64,000 nucleotides of DNA, taken from the NCBI GenBank assembly GCA_036172665.1, contig CM069873.1, forward strand, positions 49,694,001-49,758,000, in the 5' to 3' direction. Source of the DNA: Prosopocoilus inquinatus. Taxonomy: Eukaryota; Arthropoda; Insecta; Coleoptera; Lucanidae. Made by a program: the position numbers and the translations under genes. The notes beneath the pieces are model-generated. The model was not told the origin of the DNA, did no database searches, and saw nothing but the letters and a program-made list of their open reading frames with translations. Numbering within the stretch: position 1 is the stretch's first letter; each line of letters opens with the position of its first letter. Below, one piece after another: positions 31,202 to 40,472 of the stretch.

Positions 31202-32280
31202 GCATGTTGGCCCCGACGCGTTAAGAGAATAATTGAAAAATTCAGAGAGTGTGGATCAATTAGTGAGCGTAGTGCCTCTGGGCGTCCTGTTACAAGTCCT
31301 TCAGCAGAAAACATCGCAGAAGCTCGCGAGAGTATTGCTAACAGTCCAGGAACATCAATTCGGCACCGTAGTCAAGAATTGGGCATTTCGAGAAGCTCTC
31401 AACAGCGAATTCTCACGAAAGACTTGCAGCTTCATGCTTACAAAGTTCAATTGACTCAAGAACTGAAGCCTACTGACCACGCAGCGCGAAGAGAGTTCGC
31501 CGAATGGATTTTGGTAAAACAACAAATGGATGTTGATTTTGCGAACAAAATCATCTTCAGTGACGAAACTCATTTTCATCTGGATGGCTTCGTTAATCGT
31601 CAAAATTGTCGCATTTGGGGTTCAGAAAACCCACGAGTTATTGTTGAGAAACAAATGCATCCACAACGCGTGACTGTTTGGTGTGCATTTTGGACTAGAG
31701 ACATTATCGGACCATTCTTCTTCGAAGATGCGGCTGATCAGGCAGTAACAATTAATGGTGTTCGTTATCGTGTCATGATAACCCAGTTTTTAGTCCCTAA
31801 ATTCCAAGATATGGATGTGACCAACATGTGGTTTCAACAGGACGGTGCCACATGCCATACAGCCAGAGAAACAATTCAATTACTGCATGAGTCATTTCCT
31901 AATCGTGTAATTGTCCGTTTTGGCGATCAGAATTGGCCATCCAGATCTTGCGATTTAACGCCATTGGACTTTTTTCTTTGGGGTTTTTTGAAATCAAAGG
32001 TCTATGCCAACAAGCCCACGACCACCAACACCTTGAAGGAGGAAATTCGGCGGTGTATTAATGAAATTCAGCCACATTTATGCGAAACGGTCATAGAAAA
32101 TTTCAATAAAAGAATTCGTACTTGCCAGCAAAGCAGTGGTGCCCATTTATCCGACGTGCTATTCCACACATAACCCCAATCTGTATACTCTATGAAGCAA
32201 TAAAAGAATTAAACTTTCTAATAACAAATCTGTGTTTTCTATTAAAATTACATTTTACGTAAATTATGGGACACCCTTTA
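31202..32280 (+). mobile_element. Mariner (DD41D), 5'-truncated at the Harbinger junction
   Basis: The 3' inverted-repeat end is present: ATTATGGGACACCCTTT ends at about 32279, preceded by AATAAAAG at 32200. The matching 5' end (AAAGGGTGTCCC..) is absent. The element begins abruptly at the right end of Harbinger 1, so the first 50 or so codons were lost there. Confidence 0.75.
31216..32173 (+). pseudogene. Mariner transposase, N-terminally truncated
   Basis: The genuine mariner part begins with VKRIIEKFRECGSISERSAS. The open frame extends left to 31088 only by chance through Harbinger sequence. It continues through NSPGTSIRHRSQELGISRSS (second helix-turn-helix), IIFSDETHFHLDGFV (D1), MWFQQDGATCHTARE (D2) and SRSCDLTPLDFFLWGFLKS (D3, 41 residues after D2), and ends HLSDVLFHT. 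No internal stop occurs in about 320 codons. Loss of the first DNA-binding helices means it cannot act normally. It is not a close relative of the transposases at 7.2 or 43.1 kb. Confidence 0.85.
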
Positions 32281-32289
32281 GTTAAGCTT

Positions 32290-32700
32290 CATATTACAGG
32301 TTCTTCCGAAGAACGTTACAGCGAAAGATTACGCAGTGCGAGGAATTGCATTGAACGATGTAACGGAGTACTGAAGGAAAGGTTTCGTTGCATTATGGGT
32401 GAACCTGTCCTCAGATATTGGAAGGAATGATTATCAATACCTGCGTAATTTTTTACAATATGTGTACCGAAGCAAGATTAGATTATCTCCCTATGTGTAA
32501 CAATTTTGAAGAGCAAAACGTTGCTGCAATGAATGAACCTGTTCCAAACTAGCCCATGCAAATAATAACCGAAGGAAGAAGACGACGTGCACAATTAATA
32601 GAACAATATTTTACCCATTAATATCCATTACACTCCATAATAAATACCTTAATTTCCTACACCTATTTTACTTCAGCACTACATATATTCATTATTAGAC
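32290..32700 (+). pseudogene. Harbinger transposase tail, copy A
   Basis: After TTACAG, the frame reads ERLRSARNCIERCNGVLKER and FRCIMGEPVLRYW, then shifts to CVPKQD/CTEARLDYLPMC, NNFEEQNVAAMNEPVPN and RRRRAQLIEQYFTH with stop at 32622. ERCNGVLK holds the catalytic Glu of a Harbinger transposase. The two preceding Asp-bearing parts are absent. It is nearly the same as copy B at 33865-34258; the similarity continues about 80 bases beyond the stop. Confidence 0.75.
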
Positions 32701-33306
32701 AGAACTATTTTATGTTAATTCTCATTTTCAATTTGGAAATATAAATTTTTAAGTAAAAAAAGTGTAGGTATACCTATTTTTCTTAAATTAAATTTTTAAT
32801 TTGGTACTAGCTACAACCACCACTGAAATTATCGTTTTATTACCGTTGTTGAAGCTAAAACTGAAATTGAACTGAAACACATAAGGCACTGAATTTTACC
32901 GCGCGCTTGACAAGTGTATAACACATGTTTTATTTTCTTTTTCTAACACACAATTTCTTACGCAACGCAATAAAAGAGAAAAAAAAATGCAGGCGCTGAA
33001 AGCGATCGCATTTTAGGGTGCGCGTGGGGGTAAAACATGGGTAAAACTTTGCAGTTCCTTTTGGCGGCAGTTGGCGACAGTATGCGATTGCATTTCGGCA
33101 GAATACCACCACAGAACATGAATGAGAGCGACGACGACGAGTATGCAGAAAATCATATGGAATTTGAACATTATTTATGTGCAGAAATATGTAATAAGAC
33201 TACAAAATTGCATCTAAATAAATAATTTTTAAAACTCACACTCCTCATAAATATTACAGAGCTTGTCTTATTTCTTCATTAGTTAAATGTGAAGTATATA
33301 GAAAAC
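32701..33306. other. No gene recognised
   Basis: AT-rich, with a small open frame at 33037-33225 (contains ESDDDEYAENHMEFEHYLC) that I do not recognise. Confidence 0.4.
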
Positions 33307-33730
33307 ATGTTTTCTACTCTTTACTTCCTGTTATCATTTTTATAAATATCCGCTGTGAAACGGATGGATTGAGCAACAGTGCCGCCACAAACTATTTGAA
33401 CCTTTATGGATATTAAACACCGATAACAGTTCGCAATTAGAGAAAATGATGAAGCATTAAAGATTAGCTAGGAATAATTCAAGAATACTATAGTCTACCT
33501 ATAGACGGAGAATTAAATGATGAAACAATCAAATTAATGCAAACTCCAAGATGTGATATAGTAGAAGATCCAATGTCTCTTAATACCTTAATTAAATGGG
33601 AAAATACATCTCTAAATTTTTTATGGGAAAAATATTCCATTTTACATTTTAGACGTTCTTTCACATCTCCAAATATATCAAATGCATTTAAAAATCAACG
33701 ACATATGGGAAAGCACACACCGGTAACAAA
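33307..33730 (+). pseudogene. Matrix metalloproteinase pseudogene, signal peptide and prodomain
   Basis: From ATG 33307 the text is MFSTLYFLLSFL, a signal-peptide-like stretch, then a stop. In shifted frames follow TNYLNLYGY (the usual YLxxYGYL start of the MMP prodomain), SSQLEKMMK, GIIQEYYSLPIDGELNDETI and KLMQTPRCDIVEDP. The last is the cysteine-switch region, where PRCGxPD is normal; here Gly is Asp but the Cys remains. Next comes LIKWENTSLNFLWEKYS, matching the start of the catalytic domain (KWNKxxLTxxxxxY), and NISNAFK. No zinc-binding HExxH follows. Several stops and at least one shift make it a pseudogene or gene fragment. It lies between two copies of a Harbinger tail. Human-readable family call is by motif only. 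Confidence 0.65.
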
Positions 33731-33864
33731 ACCGCAACGAACGCTATGAGTGCGCTGCGAGACGAAGCGCTGATTAACCCGATAAGAAACTCATTTAATG
33801 AGCGGAAACTTGATTATTCTTACGAGAAAAACAGCCGGAGGTGCCCTTTTTTATCCTACTAACA

Positions 33865-34258
33865 CTGCAGCGAAAGATTTCGCTGTGCGAGGAATTGCTT
33901 GAACGATGTAACGGAGTATTGAAGGCAATGTTTCGTTGTATTATGGGTGAACGTTTTCTAAGATATTCTCCAGATAAAGTAGGAATGATTGTCAATACCT
34001 GTAAAATTTTGCGCAATATGTGTACCGAAGCAAGTTAGATTATCCTCCTATGTGTAACAATTTTGAAGAGCAAAATGTAGCTGCAATGAATGAACCTGTT
34101 CCAAACTTGCCTATACAAATAATAAACGAAGGACGAAGACGACGTGCATAATTAATAGAACAATATTTTACCCATTAATATCCATTGCACTCAATAATCA
34201 ATACCTTAATTTCTTACACCTATTTTACTTTTAACATTACATATTTTCATTACTAGAA
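33865..34258 (+). pseudogene. Harbinger transposase tail, copy B
   Basis: The frame reads ELLERCNGVLKAMFRCIMGE, RFLRYSPDKVGMIVNTC and KILRNMCTEAS, then a stop where copy A has Arg/Leu. The rest (NNFEEQNVAAMNEPVPNLP..) is readable to about 34150. It is slightly better preserved than copy A in the middle and worse at the end. The two copies form a direct repeat of about 390 bp separated by 1.2 kb. Confidence 0.75.
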
Positions 34259-35073
34259 AAATAGTAAAGTTCACTACATATAAAGACAAATGTTCAGTAT
34301 ACAAAAATTTTCCATCACGGTATTACGAGTGCTCTCAACTTCAGAACCTTCAAGTTAATAAAACGCATAATTATAACATGTGCTCTTTATTAAGCTCTTC
34401 AGCACGGACTTATGCTGTGAATTCGCATGATCGTGATAACGATTACAGTTATATTTACAGAAAATATTATACTTTTATAATAATGAACAAATACAATAAG
34501 TGAATACTGCAAAAATACTTGTACAGAATTTCAAAATGTTAAACGCTTCAATAAAGTAAATTCATAACGTACATATAACCTATAACACGAATATATCAGT
34601 GGTATGTACTATCATCGATAGCCTACTGCGATTTTTGTTTGAAACCATTACTTACAATATTAACAGGTGAACAATGTCGGCAAATGGGTTTCCACACCAT
34701 GTAAAATAAAATTATGTTTTTAAATATTAATTATGTACAGATGACTTTATACTTTTATATATCTATGTTTTGATTTACATTTTGCAAATTTTAGTGTACT
34801 TACTAAAAAAATTTAGATTTTATATGTGTGTGTTTTATTCAAATTCTCAGGACAATTTGAACGAATGGAAAACCAGTAATTTTAGATGGAGGTCGAAAAA
34901 TGTATTATTTCATACTTTTAATTATGTCATTTATTATAAATAAAAATATTGCACACTGCTGATTGCAAAGAAAACTAACTAACCACCGGAGAGCTTCGTC
35001 GTGTTACGCAAACAGGAGACGTTGTTTCACATTTTAATAACAATTAAACCAAAAGTTTACTTAGATTCTTTTA
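34259..35073. other. AT-rich sequence, no gene recognised
   Basis: I see no repeat structure, domain or long ORF here. Confidence 0.5.
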
Positions 35074-35500
35074 ATGTGTATTTTGCATATTCAGTGCATA
35101 TCTTGCCGGGATATTTCAAGGTTTTTAGCGCATATAAATCCAGCACTAGTGATTTTTTTTAATGATTTACCCACAACTGTAAAACTGAAAAAAATTAGTC
35201 ACGACTTACACGAATTTGTCTTCAATGTCTTTATAACTAACTATCTTGAAATTAGAAATGTAATTGATGAAATTAATTTAACGTTAAATATAATTTTGCA
35301 ATTATCAGAGCATGCTAAAAATTAAATAACATTTGCGAAATTAAATATTTTACATAACAGTAAAATAAAAATAGATGAACTTGAATCAATCGTAGATACA
35401 ATTCTAAAGTATTATTTATCAGAAAATTTATTATTTCCAAATTTTTATGAAGATATACGTCATTATTATGAAGTGCTAGAAGTTGCAGCTTATTATTGAA
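35074..35500 (+). pseudogene. Env-like fragment of an errantivirus/Gypsy-type element
   Basis: Open text 35160-35320 (IRNVIDEINLTLNIILQLSE and upstream helices) is followed after a stop by FAKLNILHNSKIKIDEL, DTILKYYLSENLLF and EDIRHYYEVLEVAAYY. The pattern (long helix, FAKLxxLHxSII, then an YExLLEI-type block) resembles the ectodomain of insect errantivirus envelope proteins. No fusion peptide, furin site or transmembrane segment is visible, and the ORF is broken. This is a fossil of an endogenous retroelement. The call is by weak pattern recognition only. Confidence 0.4.
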
Positions 35501-36029
35501 TCTTACTACGTGGCCATTCTTCCAAAAGAGACAACGATACAAACCATGTGTGAACGCGTACACTTCGTCACGCATCACGCATCATGGGAGTTACATAAAC
35601 GGAAATGCGTACATCAAGAGGGAGGTTACCCAAGGAAAAGCATTTTTTTCTAGCCGGAATCGAGATTACCTCTACTAACTCTACGATGAAAACCACCGAA
35701 AAATTGGTCCTTCAAGGTATTCCTCTAAACAAAGTACACAATAAGTATAACAATATACAGGCTGTTTCAAATTCGACCCTCACCATGGAAATATTGCTTA
35801 TTTGAAGAGATAGATGGTGGGTTTAAATTTGGCAAAGTTGCTAAAGTTGATGAGTATTAATAATCCGGAGAGAAAAAAATTCTACCTTAACTCTTATTCG
35901 AAATAATTGCAAAAAGAAAATTGTCATTTTCTTATTTTGCCTCTGTCTTCTTTATTTGAAGAGATATCAAAAAATAAAAATACATTCTTAAGGCACTTTT
36001 CAATTCTCTACACAGTGGTATACACTATT
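35501..36029. other. Repeat-like flank, no gene
   Basis: At about 35757 the text ACAGGCTGTTTCAAATTCGACCC looks like the end of a MITE, as in GGCTGTTT at 46047, but no matching second end is found. The rest is AT-rich. Confidence 0.35.
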
Positions 36030-36668
36030 TCTCTATAACATGTTTTGTCAAATTGGTATGCTACGTACTTCGCAACACGTGACTATCTCTCGCGTGATGT
36101 TTGTCGCGATCGGGACGGTCAAACCTACCTGTGTGTGGTCGAAGAGATATCTCTCGCAAAGTAATGTCCAGCTCAGGGAGACGGTCGTGGGTGGGATATA
36201 TATTAAAAAGGAGGCGTCACCTAGTGTCGCTTTTCGAGGGAGAGATCTTCCAAACACCCCACTAGGGAAATATTCGGGCAACACGGTAAGATTCAACGCT
36301 ACAGGAGCCAGGTTCTTAAACGAAATTACCAAAGGGTTCACCTTCCCAAAACAAACCCCCAAAAAAAAAGAAAGCCCACACCCGTTCTGATATATAAAGA
36401 AATATAATTGGTGTAAAAAAAAATCACAGTCCACAAAGCAAGAATTTGCCTAACAATAGGCTGATGCAGTGATACTGAAGGTACGGTGTTATGCTTTACG
36501 CGATGGATCCAAGCGTACGGCTTACATGTACATAATAACATCAGAATGATATCCGAAAAGCATACAGGAGAAAGTAAATAAAATAGATAAATTTTTAAAA
36601 TTATGAAAATTGACAGACATCAAAAAAAAAGGAAGGAAAAAAATAAATCCCTGAAGGGGAGTAAGTTA

Positions 36669-36784
36669 GCCTGAGGGGCTGAACACTCAGTATCTACGCT
36701 TGAAGGGCTGAACACCCAGTATATAAGCCTGAGGGGCTGAACAACCAGTATGTTAGCCTGAGGGTCTGAACACCCGATATATAA
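36669..36784. repeat. 29-bp tandem repeat, four copies
   Basis: Units begin GCCTGAGGGGCTGAACAC and end in AGTATnTAA-like text. Four consecutive units differ at a few positions, and a partial unit (CCCTGAAGGGG) precedes them at 36650. It lies within the unidentified repeat. Confidence 0.85.
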
Positions 36785-37297
36785 AATAAAATAGAACCAG
36801 TAAAAAAAAACTTGGCGAAGCCATAAGCGTCAACCAAAAGGACCGAGACGCGCAACGAAATGAAATGCGTAAAACAGAAGAGGATTTTAAAGAGCAAAAA
36901 AAAAGAGGCAACTTATCGTAAGTCCAAATGCTTCCGCAGCAGCACAAGCATGCACGAAGAAAATGGTGGTCCCTCGACTGGCGAAGTTTTTACGCCTCGA
37001 CACGACATGTTTTCACGCCTTACGCTCGTTTCACACACAACGATTTTGGACGTACGTTAACAAAACGTACGTCCACATTCCGATAGTGAAGTGAAGAGGT
37101 GCATGAGACTTTTCACACAGAACGGTAACGGTACGATACCGTGGTCGTGCCGTTCAGCTGCCGTCCATTGTCACTAAAATGCACGGCGGCCGTGCCGTTC
37201 TAACAAAACCGTGGCCGACGTGTCCAAATGCAGCTTTTCATACACAACGAATTTTAGTCGTACGTTAGCATCCAGCGTGGTAAAATTTTTAGTTAAA

Positions 37298-37360
37298 ATG
37301 GCTGCAAATATTGATGCTAAAGTTCTAATTTCCTTAATTGAAGCTAGACCAGTGTTGTAC
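37298..37360 (+). pseudogene. MADF protein of Harbinger 2, exon 1 stub
   Basis: The ATG at 37298 opens MAANIDAKVLISLIEARPVL(Y), the first helix of a MADF domain (usual pattern LIxLVExRPxLYDK). After the Tyr codon the sequence is no longer MADF but antisense transposase, so a deletion removed the rest of this exon, the following intron, any second exon and the end of the transposase. Confidence 0.75.
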
Positions 37361-38018
37361 ATTAATAGGTCGAGATCGATGCAGCACTCGCCATTTATTA
37401 ATGAAGATGCCAAAAGCGCATTCAACGTGCCGCCGAGCTCTACACAACCGATAGTTGAATATTCTCTTTTCAATTGTTAAATGAGTTCCCCCAAAAGGTC
37501 GTAACAAATGTTGATGTAATCCAAATGCTTCATCTCCCACGAAGAAGTATGGAAGTTTTGGACTCTGCGTTCCTGATAGACATTTGTCTTCCGGTAGTTG
37601 TTGAGGGTTTATTTCTATTGATCGCCATAGACTGGATTTTTTGAATATTGAAGCATCGCAATCTTTACCGTAGCTTCCAATGTCGATAAAAACATATCGG
37701 TATCTGGAATCTGCCACTGCCATTAAGACCACAGAGTAACAATCTTTATAGTTGAAATACATTGATCCACTTGAAAATGGGCAAATAAGACGTATATGTT
37801 TTCCGTCGACTGCCCCTATGCAATGGGGAAAATTTTCATTTGCTTCAAAATCGGAAGCGATGGATTCCCGTAACTCTTTTGTGGGTGTAGGTATACAATC
37901 CACTCGCATGACTGTCCAGATTGCTGTGGTTACATCTTGAACTATCTTACTTGCCGTAGATATTCCAATTCGATACGTGTAGTGCAGGTCGGTAAACGTA
38001 CAACCACTTGCCAGGTAT
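37361..38018 (-). pseudogene. Harbinger 2 transposase, exon 2 (DDE domain)
   Basis: Starts after the acceptor TTTGTTCAG (38027-38019) with YLASGCTFTDLHYTYRIG, then PTKELRESIASDFEANENFP, HCIGAVDGKHIRLICP (first Asp), YFFVGDEAFGLHQHLL (second Asp), CRARRHVECAFGIFINKWRV (Glu) and PINV, where the deletion junction lies. The frame is open for about 220 codons with all three catalytic residues. The last 40 or so residues, including the usual VKACCVLHNF block, are missing. Confidence 0.92.
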
Positions 38019-38151
38019 CTGAACAAAATGATGTTATCATAACTGAATAATTTAATTAATCATGATTTACAGAATTTGCTACACGTACAGCAGGATGAAA
38101 AGGAATGAAAACTAACAAAACTAATCAATTTATTTATTTGCTGATTTTCAG

Positions 38152-38869
38152 GTAATGACGTCATAAAGAGATGGACAAATCTTCGGGACGCATTCTGTAA
38201 GTCCAATAAGAAGATAAAGGAAAGCAAGACAAGTGGATCCGGAGCAAAAAAAAATCCAAGAAATATGTCTTTAACGATCAGCTTCAATTTTTAAATAAGT
38301 TGTATGAAGATAGAGCAACAACTAACACCTTGGATGATGATGCAGGCGAAGAGAGTGTTGAAGAGACGGAGCCCGTTGATACACTTGATAAACCTACAGC
38401 GGCAGTTAACCAAACAGCAATAGAAGCACCCCCTCCCAGAGCCAGAAAACACCGCAAACCTGACGAGGTTGAATTAAAAATTCTGAAAGCGTTGGGAGCG
38501 GAAAAACCGAACAGCAAATTATCTTTCTTCCACAGCTTGTTGCCCCACTTGGATAAATATGACGAAACTGAAATGCTAGAATTCCAAATGGGTGTTCTAC
38601 AATTTATTTCGAAAATTAATCAAAAAAAGAAGATGGTTTCATGTCGCCCTTCTCCACAATTGTCCTCGCAAGTTAGCTGCTCGTATCAACCGCAGCAGTT
38701 CCATAGCAACATAGTTTTGCCCTATTCATTCCCATCAAGTTCAACGGACCAGTACTATCAAAATTTCAGTCTGTCTTCTGGACCCGCATCCCTAGAGGAC
38801 TATGATAGAAGCACTTCGACTCCTTTTTCCTCAACATCGTCAGCAGTTGACAGTGCGAATTTTGTTTAA
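38152..38869 (+). pseudogene. MADF-BESS protein of Harbinger 2, last exon
   Basis: After the acceptor TGATTTTCAG the exon reads NDVIKRWTNLRDAFCKSNKK and IKESKTSGSGA (MADF helix 3). A run of nine A then puts the frame out by one base. In the restored phase the text KYVFNDQLQFLNKLYED leads into the open frame from 38300: acidic linker, APPPRARKHRKPDEVELK, a BESS-type motif LSFFHSLLPHLDKYDETEML and EFQMGVLQFISKI, and a Ser/Tyr-rich tail, stop 38869. The single homopolymer slip is the only damage in this exon. The exon lies inside the intron of the antisense transposase gene. Confidence 0.85.
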
Positions 38870-38975
38870 TAGTGAATTGTTCTTGTTTACATTAAGAATT
38901 TGCATGCACAAAATTAACTAGTATACATAATAAGAAATACATTCACACATAACTTTATTATTTTTATTAACTTAC

Positions 38976-39268
38976 CTTAACGTCACAGCCAACATTTCCA
39001 CAGGTTGAATGCAATTTCTCATTTTTGTACTTTGTCTTTGAAGAACGTGCTTAAGCCTTTCATGTAATTCATCGAAGGAAGTAACTGACATTCGAAAACA
39101 ATTAAAAAAATTATTTCCATCATTCCTCAGCTCTGCAAACAGCGTGTAGAAGATACCAGCTTCCTCTCTCCTTTGATTGATCGGATGTACCCATAGCAGT
39201 CGATTACGTTTCTACCTTTTTCTACGACGATAAATTAACCATAGCGCAATAACTTTTCTGCGATTCAT
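38976..39268 (-). pseudogene. Harbinger 2 transposase, exon 1
   Basis: ATG at 39268 gives MNRRKVIALWLIYRRRKR, a TAG stop, then KRNRLLWVHPINQRREEAG, IFYTLFAELRNDGNNFFNCF, RMSVTSFDELHERLKHVLQR and IQPVEMLAVTLR before a GTAAGTT donor at 38975. Joined to exon 2 it makes the standard LAVTLRYLASG of this transposase family, which supports the splice. One nonsense codon is the only defect seen. Confidence 0.85.
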
Positions 39269-40308
39269 TTCGGCACGCTATGATTTCAATGACATCAAGA
39301 TGCGTACTGCGCTCAGAAAACATCAGTAAATCGTATGTGAAAACAAGTACGCTACGATAAATTATCGTACATTTTGTTAACGTACTCCAAAATCGTTGTG
39401 TGAAACGAGCGTTAGGTAGACGAAATTACCGAGGGCGATGATCTTCGAGCTGAGTGACAACAATGCTGGTCATAAATCGTACAGCCTTTAGACCACTGTC
39501 AAGGGGGGTGGGGGGGTGAGGGAGACTTGTCACGTTCCTCGACGTACCTTAAAGCTTCTCAAAACCAAAGCGAGAAAACACGTGGCGATCTGAACAAGAT
39601 GGCGGAGAAAAAAAAATATTGGCATTAGGCCGGCTTCAAACTCCGTCCGCATCAGCGTGGGGTAGCACGTTTCCCCCAACAAAATCTGAGGAGGCCAAAT
39701 CCCACAGGGGTAGCCGATTTTCATAACCAAAATTGAATCTCAAATTCACAAACTTTCGGCAAAGCCACACCTCAGGGCCGGTTAACCTCGAAAACGAAGC
39801 GTTCACTTTTAACACTAATCGCCGAATCAATCTAGAATCTTTCTGTACCAACGTACATCCGAAGACGAGAGCGCAACTGCAGTGAAATTAGCCGGAGGAG
39901 AACGGAGGAAAATTTACGAAAAATACATAAAATGCAAAACGGGACAAGGGGGAGACAAACTGAGCCAAAAGGAAAAGCGATCGAGAAGAAATTAAAAAGG
40001 AAAACGAGAATCCGTCGTTTGCACAGTTGTGAAAGCGTGACAACAAACACCCGAAAACTTACGCTAGGGTAAAGAAAATGAAACAGTTGGCACCACCTTG
40101 CGTGACACAGAAAGGAAACAAAACGTAATCTCAATTATTTAACTTTAACACGTTGACTGCCACGGCAATTTTCAGAAATCTGGCCTAAAATGACAATTTG
40201 ATTTAATCACATTATCTTATTAAAAACTCTAATTCTAGTGCATAGTTATCATCAAAAAGCATAAAAAATGTGTTTTTTTTATAAAAAAAAAAGGTCTTAC
40301 GAATTATC

Positions 40309-40366
40309 TCGTAGTTGGCTTCTGTAACAGAAATCTGTTCGCGGAAGCCAACTACGAGTTAATTCG
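40309..40366. repeat. Subterminal hairpin of the piggyBac element
   Basis: ATCTCGTAGTTGGCTTC and GAAGCCAACTACGAG form a stem with a loop of about 21 bases. The same CTCGTAGTTGG word occurs three times near the right end (42316-42392), so it is a likely transposase-binding site. Confidence 0.7.
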
Positions 40367-40472
40367 CACGCAGACACGCTTCGACCTGTCGCTTCTCTAA
40401 AGTTGAATCATTGTTGTTCTGGAGTTTTTCGTTTTCTAATTATTGTTATAATTAAATTATCAAGAACCCAAT

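Larger units (their letters stand above)
37023..39411. mobile_element. PIF/Harbinger transposon 2, TTA target duplication
   Basis: The ends CGCTCGTTTCACACACAACG (left) and CGCTCGTTTCACACAACG (right, complement) are inverted and extend into GATTTTGGA..GTACGTTAACAAAA. TTA lies at 37020-37022 and 39412-39414. Gene order repeats that of Harbinger 1: MADF exon 1 (+), transposase exon 2 (-), last MADF exon (+), transposase exon 1 (-). An internal deletion has fused MADF exon 1 to the transposase C-terminus at about 37360. Confidence 0.92.

Noticed and set aside
31088..31215. Start of the 361-codon mariner frame at 31088
   Set aside because: Residues before VKRIIEKF come from the Harbinger end; not mariner sequence.
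36048..36434. 128-codon minus-strand frame in the unidentified repeat
   Set aside because: Overlaps a plus-strand frame of similar length and has no domain; likely due to the lower stop density in less AT-rich DNA.
36669..36784. Regular 29-bp repeats as a CRISPR array
   Set aside because: Units are directly adjacent without spacers and the genome is eukaryotic.
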